Assembly (NCBI GenBank): GCA_964585305.1
Contig: CAZPDM010000013.1
Span: 4,143-68,142, forward strand
Direction: 5' to 3'
From: CAZPDM01 sp964585305
Lineage (GTDB): Bacteria; Planctomycetota; Uabimicrobiia; Uabimicrobiales; JABWCH01
Length of the DNA stretch: 64,000 nt
Shown: piece by piece, positions 17,735 through 26,699 of the stretch
Position numbering within the stretch: position 1 is the stretch's first letter
How the letters are laid out: every line of letters begins with the position of its first letter
Position numbers and translations under genes: made by a program
Notes under the pieces: generated by a model
The model's input: only the letters and a program-made list of their open reading frames with translations
Told to the model about the DNA's origin: nothing
Database searches by the model: none

Positions 17735-19564
17735 ATGGATGAAAGAGAACGATCGAAACCGGCCGCTCGTAAAGTCTTCCAGCAACAGTTGGTTTTAAAT
17801 GCAGTTTCAGAAGCTACTGATGAAAAAGAAGCTCAGGCTTTTTCAAATAGAAAAGATATACGATTGCCCGATCAGAAAACTTCAGAAGAATTGCAACAAG
17901 AAAAAGGCGGTTTAAAAATTCGCGAAACTGGCTGGTGGTTCTGGCGAACTATTGTCCTTCCTCCAAATGCTTATGTTGTACATACAAGACGTGGTTGCAA
18001 AGCACCCATCACACTAGGATTGGGTATAAGTTTTCGATATAATCCTAATACAGATAGTTATATTACAGTTCCAGCAGCTTTGCAAACAATTGGTATTATT
18101 GCACAAGGGATTAGCAAGGAAAAGCAGGGCATTAGTATCTTAGCTTATGTACAATGGATGATTAGTGATTTTGCAATTGCTTATCGGCATTTGGATTTTT
18201 CAGATAATAAAGATCCTATGGGAATTGTCAACGCTCAATTACGAGAGCAAGCAGAAGCTGCTATCAAAGATAAAATTTCTACCATGAGCGTACAGGAAAT
18301 TCTTACAGACAAAGCCCCTATTATTAAAGAACTTACTCAACGGATGAAAGCTGTTGCCGAAGGAAAAGGTGAAGGCGGCGTAGGCGGTGGTTTGGGACTT
18401 CATATTGTTACAGTACAAATTAAGGAAGCCTTTGTAAGTTCTCAAAAACTTTGGGAATTTTTACAAGCACCATTCCGTAATGAACGTGAACGCGAAGCAA
18501 GATTAAGCCGCTTGCGTGTTGAAGAAGAAATTCGACAACAGGAATTGGCCAATCGTAAAAGTATTGAGAATGCGGAGTCTCAAACTCAATCAGATATTTC
18601 TAAAATTAAAGCGAGTAAAGAAAGAGAATCTTTCGAAATTGTTTTAAAAGAACGCATCCGTCGGCAAGAATTAGAGAACGAAGAAAAACAACGTGTACTT
18701 GCTTTAGAACAAGAATTGCAAATGAAGAAACGCGAGTCTCAAAGAAGTTTGCAAGAATACGAGTTGTTGACAGAGCAAGAATTAAATATCATCAAGGCCA
18801 AACAAGCCCAATCTTTAGCTTTGCAAAAGATAACATTAGATTCTGAACAAACTTTAAAAGCAAAAGAAATTGAAGTTGAAGCAAGCGTAAAACAACTCGA
18901 AGCTGAAACAAAACTTAGAACTTCAGAATCAGAAGAGCAACAAAAATTAGATATTTTAAGAGCCAAACAAGAACAAGAACTTGCTTTGGAAAAAGCCCGT
19001 TTGAATGCTGACCAGCTTTTAACAGCAAAAGAAATCGAAATTACTGCCAATATGAAAAAAATTGAGGCAGAAACAAAACTGAAAGCATACGAATTTTCTT
19101 TACAGCTTCAACAATTAGAAGGTCAAAAAACTTTTTTGCAAAAAGAAGACGAGGTTTCGAAGATTGGTTTGCAATATAAGGTACAAAAAGAGCTTGCTGA
19201 AGCTGATCATAAACTTGCTTTACAACAAAAGACTTTTCAACAAACAAAGGCACAAGAAGAAGAAAGCTACCGTATTGCAAATGCTCAAAAGCAAAAAGAA
19301 TTAGAATTCTTGCAGGCAAAACAAGCAATAGAAAATTCTGTTTCTCCTGAAAATTTATCCAGCCGAATGATTTCTGTTCTACCAGAATTGGCCAAACAAA
19401 TGCCGAAGATACAAGAATTACGTACGCTTAACATTTCAACAGATGGACAACATAGTGATGGATTTTCCTTATTAGGAACATACCTTGCAAAATTATTAGA
19501 GATTGGACGTACATTAGGTATAAAACTTCCCAAGACAGAAGTAGAACAATCATCGAAATCTTAG
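17735..19564 (+). CDS. SPFH/band-7 (flotillin-like) protein with long coiled coil
   Basis: In the 609-residue protein, residues of about 65-260 match the SPFH (prohibitin/flotillin) fold. The domain starts near GWWFWRTIVLPPNAYVVHTRRG, continues with INAQLREQAEAAIKDKIS-like VNAQLREQAEAAIKDK, and ends in the LHIVTVQIKEAFVSSQKLWEFLQAPFRNEREREARL segment. From 265 to about 540 comes a Gln/Glu/Lys-rich coiled coil with internal repeats (KAKQAQSLALQKITLDSEQTLKAKEIE-type units occurring twice). SPFH proteins form large oligomeric rings or cages on membranes. No transmembrane helix is evident, so membrane contact may be peripheral or through the small upstream protein. Start is an ATG after GGGGGAG. 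Confidence 0.75.
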   Translation: MDERERSKPAARKVFQQQLVLNAVSEATDEKEAQAFSNRKDIRLPDQKTSEELQQEKGGLKIRETGWWFWRTIVLPPNAYVVHTRRGCKAPITLGLGISFRYNPNTDSYITVPAALQTIGIIAQGISKEKQGISILAYVQWMISDFAIAYRHLDFSDNKDPMGIVNAQLREQAEAAIKDKISTMSVQEILTDKAPIIKELTQRMKAVAEGKGEGGVGGGLGLHIVTVQIKEAFVSSQKLWEFLQAPFRNEREREARLSRLRVEEEIRQQELANRKSIENAESQTQSDISKIKASKERESFEIVLKERIRRQELENEEKQRVLALEQELQMKKRESQRSLQEYELLTEQELNIIKAKQAQSLALQKITLDSEQTLKAKEIEVEASVKQLEAETKLRTSESEEQQKLDILRAKQEQELALEKARLNADQLLTAKEIEITANMKKIEAETKLKAYEFSLQLQQLEGQKTFLQKEDEVSKIGLQYKVQKELAEADHKLALQQKTFQQTKAQEEESYRIANAQKQKELEFLQAKQAIENSVSPENLSSRMISVLPELAKQMPKIQELRTLNISTDGQHSDGFSLLGTYLAKLLEIGRTLGIKLPKTEVEQSSKS

Positions 19565-19618
19565 TAAGTGGTTTGTCAACTAAATTGCTAGACATATTTT
19601 CCTTATCCTAGTGCACTA

Positions 19619-19758
19619 GTCCATGCACTGACGTGCATGGTAGGAATTAACCCGCCGCTTATAAATGATGGCTTTAACGAAAGAAAATTTGCAGCGGGTT
19701 CAATTCCTCACAGTTGAATCTCAAACACATAGTTGGCATATTTTTTAGTCCAAAAACT
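19619..19758 (+). repeat. Dispersed hairpin repeat, copy A
   Basis: This 140-bp block recurs with few changes at 25017-25155, and its right arm recurs reversed at 654-703. Its arms (GGAATTAACCCGCCGC at 19643-19658 and GCAGCGGGTTCAATTCC at 19691-19707) are near-complementary. A block ending in GTTGGCATATTTTTTAG follows. It is non-coding, G+C-rich only in the arms, and lies between genes. It resembles a REP/MITE-type intergenic element. Confidence 0.85.
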
Positions 19759-19791
19759 AAAGATGTATGAATTGAAATTCATACATCTTTA
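19758..19791 (+). promoter_or_regulatory. Perfect 34-bp inverted repeat upstream of the ferritin-like gene
   Basis: TAAAGATGTATGAATT and its exact reverse complement AATTCATACATCTTTA are separated by only two bases. The repeat ends 23 bp before the ferritin-like start codon. It may be a transcriptional operator, a 5' leader hairpin, or a terminator for upstream transcription; no long T tract follows. Confidence 0.7.
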
Positions 19792-19814
19792 AATTATAGA
19801 AAGATAAAAAATTT

Positions 19815-20258
19815 ATGAGGGAAAACATTCTTGTATTCGCTTATAATATGGAACGTGATTCTGCAAAATTTTATGCAAAAATGTCTAATCAAGTTAAAGG
19901 TAGTTATGTTAAAATTATGTTCAATGAATTATCTGAAGAAGAATTTAAACATCAACAAATTTTGGAAAAAATGATAAAAAGACAAGTCGTTCCTAAATTG
20001 CCAAATGTTGAAATTCCAGATATTCATCTTTCTGATATATTAGATAAACCTGAACTTACTGATGATATGGTTCCTAAAGACATTATTGCGTATGTAATTA
20101 AAATGGAAGAAGAGGCAATTTCTTTATATCAGTCTTTATATAACGCGGCAACAAATTTAGAAGATAAGGAAACATATTCAGAGTTGATCAAGATGGAATC
20201 TGTACATAAATATCGTTTTCAACGAGTGCTTGAAGATATTTCCTTGTGGGAAAAGTAA
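19815..20258 (+). CDS. Ferritin-like diiron protein (rubrerythrin family domain)
   Basis: The 147-residue all-helical protein has the two-fold diiron pattern of rubrerythrin-like ferritins. Candidate ligands are Glu13, then E43-x-x-H46 in the first half, and Glu99 or Glu100 with E128-x-x-H131 in the second. There is no C-terminal rubredoxin domain. Such proteins reduce peroxide or handle iron in anaerobes. The gene is alone, behind a strong inverted repeat that could respond to iron or redox state, and is followed by a bidirectional terminator shared with the facing MFS gene. Substrate and electron donor are unknown. Confidence 0.82.
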   Translation: MRENILVFAYNMERDSAKFYAKMSNQVKGSYVKIMFNELSEEEFKHQQILEKMIKRQVVPKLPNVEIPDIHLSDILDKPELTDDMVPKDIIAYVIKMEEEAISLYQSLYNAATNLEDKETYSELIKMESVHKYRFQRVLEDISLWEK

Positions 20259-20293
20259 AAAAACAAGAGCTATCATTAGCTCTTGTTTTTTTA
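20257..20293. terminator. Bidirectional intrinsic terminator
   Basis: AAAAAAACAAGAGCTA and TAGCTCTTGTTTTTTT form a long stem around a four-base loop, with A and T tracts on both sides. It closes the ferritin-like gene from the left and the MFS gene from the right, overlapping the last codon of the latter. Confidence 0.92.
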
Positions 20294-21496
20294 CTTTTTA
20301 ATGATAATATCTCTTCCAAAAATTGCAAAAAATATTGTTCCTATAATACCGCAAATTCCTGCAATTGCAAAATTTGTTTCCGGAGAAATTTCCCATAATG
20401 GAGCAGACGCAAGAGCCGCAAAAGAGACTATCACATCGCGAATAAGATAATATGTTCCAAATGTTACAGCTTTTGCATGTTCGGGTGCTAAATCCATAAT
20501 AAGAGCTTTTCTAGTTGGCTCTCCAAATTCTTTGAGTCCTCTAATAATAAAGGCTAGAATAAAAAGATAAAAATTGTTACAAAAAATTAACACCAATGGA
20601 AATAAAGTAAAAAAAATAAATGTGATCAAAACAAAACGTTTTTTTCCATATTTATCTGCCATATAAGCAATGGGAATATAAATTAAAACAGCTGTAATCA
20701 TTTCAATTGTTGTTAAAATGCCAAATTTAGCTTCTGGAACATTATGATAGTTTACAACCCAGAGTACAACAAAAGCATTTGGAATTTGCTCTGCGAACCG
20801 AATTAAAATATCAGATATGAGAAGATGCCTTAAATCAGGAGTAATATAGTTAAAAGATTCGAGAATCCCAATTTCTTGCGTTTTTTCGTATTTATCTTCA
20901 ATCCAAACAATTTGTATCCATATTGCAACTGCTGCAAAAATAAAGGCAATCCCAAATGCTAATCGAATACCAATTTGTTGACCATATTGGGCAATTAAAA
21001 TACCTCCTAGCAATGGTCCTATTGCCATAGGAATACGTCGGATTAAAGAGTGCATGGTAACGCCCATAACACGTTTTTCTTTTGATGCAACTTTGTTTAC
21101 TAAACTCATAATAGGAGGCAATGAAACTGCACTCCAAGCAATAAAAAGGATAGAAGCCGCCAATACAGCTTGCCAACTTGGAATCAGAATGACTATTGCA
21201 TAACCAATCATCGCGATAATTGTAAAAAAAATAAGAGAACGTTTATATCCCCATGCTTGAGAGAGATATCCGCTAGGAAAAGAATATAACGCGCCAAGTA
21301 AATTTTGTAACGCATTAAAATAGCCAACAATATATACAGAGCCTCCTAGTGTTATTAAATAAAGTGGCAAATATCGTTCGGCAATTCTTTCTCCCATGCC
21401 TACAAAAATTACCATGATTAGCATGGCAAACATGCTTGGATTGATACCAAAAAATTGAGAAATTTTTATATTATTATCTGAAAAATCTGTTTTCAT
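20291..21496 (-). CDS. Major facilitator superfamily transporter
   Basis: The 401-residue protein shows about 12 hydrophobic helices. The first half includes YLPLYLITLGGSVYIVGYF and GYLSQAWGYKRSL; the loop between helices 2 and 3 resembles the MFS motif GxxxDxxGRR. The second half repeats this with AYMADKYGKKRFV. It is in the cytoplasmic membrane; substrate unknown. It starts three bases after the stop of the DUF4340-like gene and is the last gene of the leftward hpnA unit. An exporter of a lipid precursor or small metabolite is possible, but nothing in the sequence decides it. Confidence 0.85.
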   Translation of the reverse strand: MKTDFSDNNIKISQFFGINPSMFAMLIMVIFVGMGERIAERYLPLYLITLGGSVYIVGYFNALQNLLGALYSFPSGYLSQAWGYKRSLIFFTIIAMIGYAIVILIPSWQAVLAASILFIAWSAVSLPPIMSLVNKVASKEKRVMGVTMHSLIRRIPMAIGPLLGGILIAQYGQQIGIRLAFGIAFIFAAVAIWIQIVWIEDKYEKTQEIGILESFNYITPDLRHLLISDILIRFAEQIPNAFVVLWVVNYHNVPEAKFGILTTIEMITAVLIYIPIAYMADKYGKKRFVLITFIFFTLFPLVLIFCNNFYLFILAFIIRGLKEFGEPTRKALIMDLAPEHAKAVTFGTYYLIRDVIVSFAALASAPLWEISPETNFAIAGICGIIGTIFFAIFGRDIIIKK

Positions 21497-21499
21497 ATT

Positions 21500-23470
21500 T
21501 TATTTTTGTAAAAAATTTTCTATTGCTTTTCTTAGTTCACTTCCAACTGCATAGATATAGGGAAAATCTGAAATTACAATAGCATTTCCACCATTTAATA
21601 AATTTTGTCCAATGAAAATTTTCTTCTGTTGTTGAGGTGTAATAATTTTTAAACAATATTGTGCTAGTTCTTCGCAACATTGAAATTTGCTTGCATCTTC
21701 TTTTTCTCCTAAAACTTCATCTGCCATAATCCAAGCACAGTGTCTTAAAACATTTTGCATTTCTGGAGAGAAATAATTTTTATAAGAAGTTGTTTCTGAA
21801 ATATTTTCTTTTTGAGATTTTATTGAAATTATGTCTATATTATTTTTTTGAGAGGATATTTGAACTTCCTCTACATCTCCATAAATAAAAGCGTCTACAC
21901 GAGTATTATAAAATTGAAAATGGCTGGAAAAAAATATTTCTTCTGTTGATAAAAATTGAGTGTTTTGAGTTGTTTTTTCTATAGGTTCAATACTATGTTT
22001 GGAAATAGAAAAATTTCTCCATAGAGTATCCTGATATAGAAGATGGGAGGAGCGGTTATTGTCAAATATATATATATTTTGACGAACAAAGATATTTTCC
22101 TTTTCCCAAAACCATTCTAAATAATAGGTTTTATTAGAATTTATTTCTACCGCTAAAGAGTCCAATGTATGAGGAATATCTGTTCTTTGAAACTTTTGGG
22201 ATTGAAGATTATCTAGACTATAAAAGAAATTGCTTACTTTTTTTGTTTCAATTTCCATTTTCTTAGGTTCTTCTAATTCCCAATTTTTCTTAGAATTTTG
22301 AGATAATATCCAAGAAAATTGCGATTTTTTTTTGATACTAGAAATATTTTCCAACATTATATTTTCTTCTGTAAATCGCAGAATTTTGGGATCTATCCAT
22401 TGCTCTAAAGAAAGTGGAATATCTTTTAGCCAATAAGAATCTACTAAATATATATGAGAAAGACTTAATTTTTCTGGCATAAGTTCTATAGAGTAAAAAT
22501 CTGTTAAAGTAATTTCTGCGCGTGCAACATAATAATAAGTATGACTATTTTTTTTGACTTTATTTCCCACTAAAACAAATTCCACTTTTTCGTTTTGAGT
22601 TTGATATCCTAACAAATATGAATCTCTAAATTCTTCAATTGTTATATTGGAGGCATTTACAAAATCTTGTATTTTAGCAGTACTTGCAAAACTCTCAAGT
22701 TTTTGAATAAGATAAGGCGATACACGATCTTGAAATGGACTTGTATTCTTATTTCCATGAATTTCTTTAAGTTGCCAAATACCTTCTTCTTTTATGATAA
22801 TTATTTTTTCTGTTCCGAATTTTTGCCAAGCCCAAATTAAAGGAAAATTCTTTTTAGAGATGTGAAATATTTTGCGGCTTCTCCAATCATCAGGACTTTC
22901 ACGAATATTTTGAAGAGAAAAACGCATCTCTCCAGGAACTTGTAAAAGGATATTGCTTTGATTTAATCGCGCATAACTTGGCGTGTTATTTGCTAATACT
23001 ATGTTTGATGTACTAGATGTATTTGATGTATTATCAGAAACATTAAATCCAAAATGTAAAATTTGTTGAGTATTACTATATTGTATTTGAATAGAATCCC
23101 CAAATGTTTCTAAATTGCTTAATCCATATTTAACCCATTCATTATCAGCAACTTTTTGGGGAGGGCTGCAAGATACTAATGTTGATAAAGTTTGTAAAAA
23201 ATTGATAACAACAACATCATCAGCTACATCTTGTAAATGAGCATCTCTTTTTCGATATTCTAATTTCCAACCAGTTGGCATTCGTTGTAATAATAATTGC
23301 GCTGTTCCAGAGTTTAAGATAATTTTCTGTATAGCAGAAAAATCAAAGCCTGTAAAAATTGTTAAATCGGGTTGTTTTAATCTGTCTATATGAAGTGGTG
23401 GGTGCAAAAAAATTGCAGCAATACATAGTCCCACCGCTAAACTAAAAAGTATACATGTTTTTTGCAGCAT
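21500..23470 (-). CDS. DUF4340-like envelope protein
   Basis: The 656-residue protein has an N-terminal hydrophobic segment (about residues 5-24) that may be an uncleaved anchor. The rest is a repetitive beta-rich region. The segment DFSAIQKIILNSGTAQLLLQRMPTGWKLE (about 43-71) is typical of DUF4340, a domain often found beside gliding-type ABC transporter genes (GldG-like) in the envelope. Later segments repeat the same pattern of a short strand followed by W-x-L/W-x-x. No catalytic motif is visible. It is 17 bp downstream of hpnA and 3 bp upstream of the MFS gene, so it is translated from the same message. Confidence 0.65.
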   Translation of the reverse strand: MLQKTCILFSLAVGLCIAAIFLHPPLHIDRLKQPDLTIFTGFDFSAIQKIILNSGTAQLLLQRMPTGWKLEYRKRDAHLQDVADDVVVINFLQTLSTLVSCSPPQKVADNEWVKYGLSNLETFGDSIQIQYSNTQQILHFGFNVSDNTSNTSSTSNIVLANNTPSYARLNQSNILLQVPGEMRFSLQNIRESPDDWRSRKIFHISKKNFPLIWAWQKFGTEKIIIIKEEGIWQLKEIHGNKNTSPFQDRVSPYLIQKLESFASTAKIQDFVNASNITIEEFRDSYLLGYQTQNEKVEFVLVGNKVKKNSHTYYYVARAEITLTDFYSIELMPEKLSLSHIYLVDSYWLKDIPLSLEQWIDPKILRFTEENIMLENISSIKKKSQFSWILSQNSKKNWELEEPKKMEIETKKVSNFFYSLDNLQSQKFQRTDIPHTLDSLAVEINSNKTYYLEWFWEKENIFVRQNIYIFDNNRSSHLLYQDTLWRNFSISKHSIEPIEKTTQNTQFLSTEEIFFSSHFQFYNTRVDAFIYGDVEEVQISSQKNNIDIISIKSQKENISETTSYKNYFSPEMQNVLRHCAWIMADEVLGEKEDASKFQCCEELAQYCLKIITPQQQKKIFIGQNLLNGGNAIVISDFPYIYAVGSELRKAIENFLQK

Positions 23471-23487
23471 AATAATACTATATTTTT

Positions 23488-24468
23488 TTACACATACTTA
23501 TTTTTTTTAAACCAATCTACAGCACGCATTAAAGCATCTTCAATACTTGTAGGCGCGAGACCTAATACTTTTTGAGCTTTTGTACTATCAAAAAACATAA
23601 TCTTTTTTGCCATGCGAACGCCATCTAAAGGAACGCTAGGAGGTTTTCCAGTTATATTAGCTAAATTTTCAGAAATCAAACCAGCCATATAGGCAACAAA
23701 ATATGGCATTTTGATTTTAGGGGCTTTTACTCCACTAATTTTTTCCAGTAATTGAAAAATTTCTATCAGACGTAAATTTTGATGACCAAGAATATATCTC
23801 TCTCCTATTTGGCCTTTTTCTAAAGCTAATAAATGGCCTAAAGCAACATCTTCTACTGCAATTAAATTTAATCCTGTATCAAGATATGCTGGCATTTTTC
23901 CTTGTAAAAAATCTACGATAATTTTTCCAGTTGGTGTGGGTTTTATATCATAGGACCCTATTGGCGCACTAGGATTAACAATAACAATCGGTAATCCTTC
24001 GCTTGCTAATTCCATTGCAACTTTTTCTGCTAAATATTTAGATTTTTTATAATGACTAACAATATCAGAAATTTCTGCTAAACTATTTTCGTCGGCACAA
24101 GAACCATCGCTATTTGCTTTTAATGTTGCTACAGAACTAGTATAAACGATTTTCTGTATTCCAGCTTCAGCAGCTGCTATAAATAGATTTCTGCTTCCAT
24201 CAACATTTATATCATAAAAAATTTGTGGATTTTTTTCCCATAAGCTATAATGAGCAGCTACATGAAAAAGATAATCACATCCGACTAATGCTTTTTGTAA
24301 AGAAGTAGCATCTCGTAAGTCGCCTGGAACAATCTCAATATTTAAATCTTGTAAATGTTGCGACGGCGTTCCTCTTACAATTGCTTTCACTTTAAATTTT
24401 GCTTCTACTAACTTGCGGGCTACCCAATAGCCTACAAATCCCGAAGCTCCTGTAACTAATGCTTGCAT
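23488..24468 (-). CDS. hpnA: HpnA-like NAD-dependent sugar epimerase/dehydratase
   Basis: The 326-residue extended short-chain dehydrogenase has the Rossmann motif TGASGFVG (residues 6-13), a serine region YTSSVATL near 108 and the catalytic Y-x-x-x-K (YKKSKYLAEK near 138). The NPSAPIGSYDIKPTPTG segment and the overall length match hopanoid-associated sugar epimerases (HpnA). HpnA is proposed to act on hopanoid head-group sugars or related glycolipids. No squalene-hopene cyclase or other hpn gene is in the window, so the hopanoid link is by family only. It is the first gene of a three-gene leftward unit. Confidence 0.8.
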   Translation of the reverse strand: MQALVTGASGFVGYWVARKLVEAKFKVKAIVRGTPSQHLQDLNIEIVPGDLRDATSLQKALVGCDYLFHVAAHYSLWEKNPQIFYDINVDGSRNLFIAAAEAGIQKIVYTSSVATLKANSDGSCADENSLAEISDIVSHYKKSKYLAEKVAMELASEGLPIVIVNPSAPIGSYDIKPTPTGKIIVDFLQGKMPAYLDTGLNLIAVEDVALGHLLALEKGQIGERYILGHQNLRLIEIFQLLEKISGVKAPKIKMPYFVAYMAGLISENLANITGKPPSVPLDGVRMAKKIMFFDSTKAQKVLGLAPTSIEDALMRAVDWFKKNKYV

Positions 24469-24492
24469 ATATATTTCTCCAATATCTTAGAA

Positions 24493-24535
24493 ATTATTTT
24501 TCTACAAGAAAATTTTTTTCTTGCAGAAAAATAAT
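24493..24535 (-). terminator. Hairpin between ridA and hpnA
   Basis: ATTATTTTTCT and AGAAAAATAAT form a long stem, continued by CAAGAAAA and TTTTCTTG with one mismatch between the two parts. It may partly end the ridA transcript; T tracts exist inside rather than after the stem. Confidence 0.5.
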
Positions 24536-24544
24536 AATAAATTC

Positions 24545-24925
24545 TTAGCACAAAGCTATTGCTTCCATTTCAACTGCAACATCTTTTGGTAGTCTGCTGA
24601 CTTCTACACAAGCACGTGCAGGTTTAGATGTCCCAAAATATTCTTGATAAATGTCATTAAGTTCTTTGAAATTGTTCATATCTTTAAGATAGATATTTAC
24701 TTTAACAACTTTTTCTAAATTTGAACCTCCTGCAAGAATAACCGCTTTCAAATTTTCTAATACCTGGCGACATTGTTTTGAAAAAGATTCTGTAACAAGA
24801 GCATTTGTTTGGGGATCGATAGGGATTTGCCCGGAGATAAAAAGAAGATTTCCTGTTTTAACTGCTTGAGAATAAGGGCCAACAGGATTTGGGGCTTTCT
24901 CCGTATATACTATTAGTTTATCCAT
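24545..24925 (-). CDS. ridA: RidA family enamine/imine deaminase
   Basis: The 126-residue protein has the full RidA signature: APNPVGPYSQAVKTGNLLFISGQIP near the start and the C-terminal RPARACVEVSRLPKDVAVEMEAIA-like motif, including the Arg (in KPARACVEV) that binds the substrate carboxylate. RidA hydrolyses reactive 2-aminoacrylate-type enamines released by PLP enzymes, limiting damage. The ATG at 24925 follows AGGAAA at a proper distance; an upstream ATG at 24949 would add eight residues. A PLP-dependent Cys/Met enzyme that could release such enamines lies at 48798, but far away. Confidence 0.93.
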   Translation of the reverse strand: MDKLIVYTEKAPNPVGPYSQAVKTGNLLFISGQIPIDPQTNALVTESFSKQCRQVLENLKAVILAGGSNLEKVVKVNIYLKDMNNFKELNDIYQEYFGTSKPARACVEVSRLPKDVAVEMEAIALC

Positions 24926-25016
24926 TGTTTTTTTCCTATAAAGTAACAAATATTAACTGAACTTAAGAATTTATTATACATTCCTATCTCAATACTAACT
25001 TTAGCTAAGTAAACTT

Positions 25017-25155
25017 GTCCATGCACGGATGGTAGGAATTAACCCGCCGCTTATAGACGGTGATCTTTAACGAAAAAAAAATTTGCAGCGGCGGGTTCAA
25101 TTCCTCATAGTTGGATATCAAACACGTAGTTGGCATATTTTTTAGTTCAAAAACT
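25017..25155 (+). repeat. Dispersed hairpin repeat, copy B
   Basis: It is collinear with copy A (19619-19758), same orientation. The arms GGAATTAACCCGCCGC (about 25035-25050) and GCAGCGGCGGGTTCAATTCC (25085-25104) can form a long stem over about 34 bases of loop. The rest of the 355-bp gap 24926-25280 holds only A+T-rich sequence and the RBS of the next gene. Confidence 0.85.
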
Positions 25156-25280
25156 TTTGTCTATTCATTTATCTTAGCTTTTGAGAAAGTAAAGTCAAGA
25201 AAAAATTAGCATTTGGTTTGACTTTGCTAGGATTATATATACAACTTTTAACATTAGTTTCTACCAAGGAGGATGCCACA

Positions 25281-26687
25281 ATGCGCCAATTTTGGAATCG
25301 TATTTTAGCTCGAAAATCTCCAGTCTTTTGGAGTATGGTAACTTTTTTTGTTGGAATAACTTTGTTTGTGATCATTCAATTAGGAAGGAATTATCTTCCC
25401 TGGTTGGCCCAAGAAATACTTCCTAGAATTCCTAACCTTAATAATAATATTGAAATTCGTTTGGAAGTTAAAAATCCTACCAATGTTTCTGTTCAATCTA
25501 AATTGGAAACTTTTAAAGTTGGGACATCTGTTTATCGTTTTCAGCCTAAATTAGAGGTTTTAGGTTTTGTAAAAGATATTCAAATTAAGTCCGATCATGT
25601 TTTATTTTTATTGAGCATTTCTGCAAAATATAAAGATGCTATATTATGTGATACTACGAAGTTTGAGCTTTTACAAAGCTCTCCTTCTATGATTATGATT
25701 TTTCAGCGTTTTTTTGAAGGGCCAAATGCTCAACAGTTTAAACAAGAAATGAAGCGATTAGCAGAAAATAACCAAAGTAAGATCAGTATTATTTTTCTTA
25801 GATTAACACAAATTCTAGGAAGTAAAATAAAAAATGAGCAGCAAGCAAAAGCTATTTTGGAAGATCCGCAGCTAAAAGCCATGATTTACGAGCAATTTCG
25901 CGAACAAATTACTACAAAAATAGATTTACAAGAACTTTGGGATAAGCTGGAACAAAATCCCCATGCAAAACACACTGTAGAAATTTTTCAAAAAAATATT
26001 GATTGGAAAAAAGTTAAATATCGAGCTATTGCTGGTGCTGGTTCACAAGCATTGGAAGATGCTTCTACAGCATGGCTAGATCCTAAAATGGTTTTTGATG
26101 ATCCAAATACAGCAGCAAAAGCATTGTTTTCTGTAATGAATTTTATTATTGATCCAAGTACAACAACTAAACGTGGAACAGATGCTTTGATTCCAGGGGC
26201 AACAAAAGCAGCTGTAAAAGCTACAGCAAAGGAGGCAGGAAAGATTGCTAAAGAAAATTTCCCGGAAATTTTAGAAAGCGGAAGTGAAGCAGCAATCAAT
26301 GTTTTAACAGAAACTCAAACACCACAAAAAATCTGGGAAGGATTATTGAATTTATCAAAAAATAAACAAATTCGAGAATATACTCAAAAACGTTATGGCT
26401 CTAAAGTAACAGAGGCTATCAGTCAAACTTTTATTGAAGCTTCCAATGATCCTCAGATTGTTACAAATTTTAATACAATTGTATCTGATATACAAAATAT
26501 AACAACAGGATGGTTAGAAAAATTTCTGTTGGACGAAACGCATAGCGGCCCAAATCCATTACTTTTAGTAGCTATTCGAGAAGGTATTTCTCAAAAAATA
26601 GAATCGCAAATTGTTTGTTATCCTGGAGAAAATGGCCGTCGAGTATCATCGGAAAATATTTTTGTTACAATCTTTCAAGATTTTTAG
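25281..26687 (+). CDS. Single-pass membrane protein with MCE-like domain (possible MlaD counterpart)
   Basis: I place the start at the ATG at 25281, behind AAGGAGG; the 468-residue product has one membrane helix (about residues 17-37). The region of about 55-130 reads like an MCE (MlaD) core: VKVGTSVY-type KVGTSVYRFQPKLEVLGFVKDIQI, then alternating strands LFLLSISAKYKDAILCDTTKFEL. The rest is helical with an Ala-rich stretch around 270-330. MCE proteins bind phospholipid and work with MlaF/MlaE, and the next gene encodes exactly those two fused. The MCE call is weak on sequence and leans on context. It is the first gene of a three-gene operon. Confidence 0.6.
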   Translation: MRQFWNRILARKSPVFWSMVTFFVGITLFVIIQLGRNYLPWLAQEILPRIPNLNNNIEIRLEVKNPTNVSVQSKLETFKVGTSVYRFQPKLEVLGFVKDIQIKSDHVLFLLSISAKYKDAILCDTTKFELLQSSPSMIMIFQRFFEGPNAQQFKQEMKRLAENNQSKISIIFLRLTQILGSKIKNEQQAKAILEDPQLKAMIYEQFREQITTKIDLQELWDKLEQNPHAKHTVEIFQKNIDWKKVKYRAIAGAGSQALEDASTAWLDPKMVFDDPNTAAKALFSVMNFIIDPSTTTKRGTDALIPGATKAAVKATAKEAGKIAKENFPEILESGSEAAINVLTETQTPQKIWEGLLNLSKNKQIREYTQKRYGSKVTEAISQTFIEASNDPQIVTNFNTIVSDIQNITTGWLEKFLLDETHSGPNPLLLVAIREGISQKIESQIVCYPGENGRRVSSENIFVTIFQDF

Positions 26688-26699
26688 GAAGCAGCAATT

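Noticed and set aside
19643..19707. tRNA-like GGTTCAATTCC in the dispersed repeat
   Set aside because: The sequence recalls a T loop, but the flanking bases do not form a T stem, and no D arm, anticodon arm or acceptor stem can be drawn. The bases pair with the other arm of the repeat instead.
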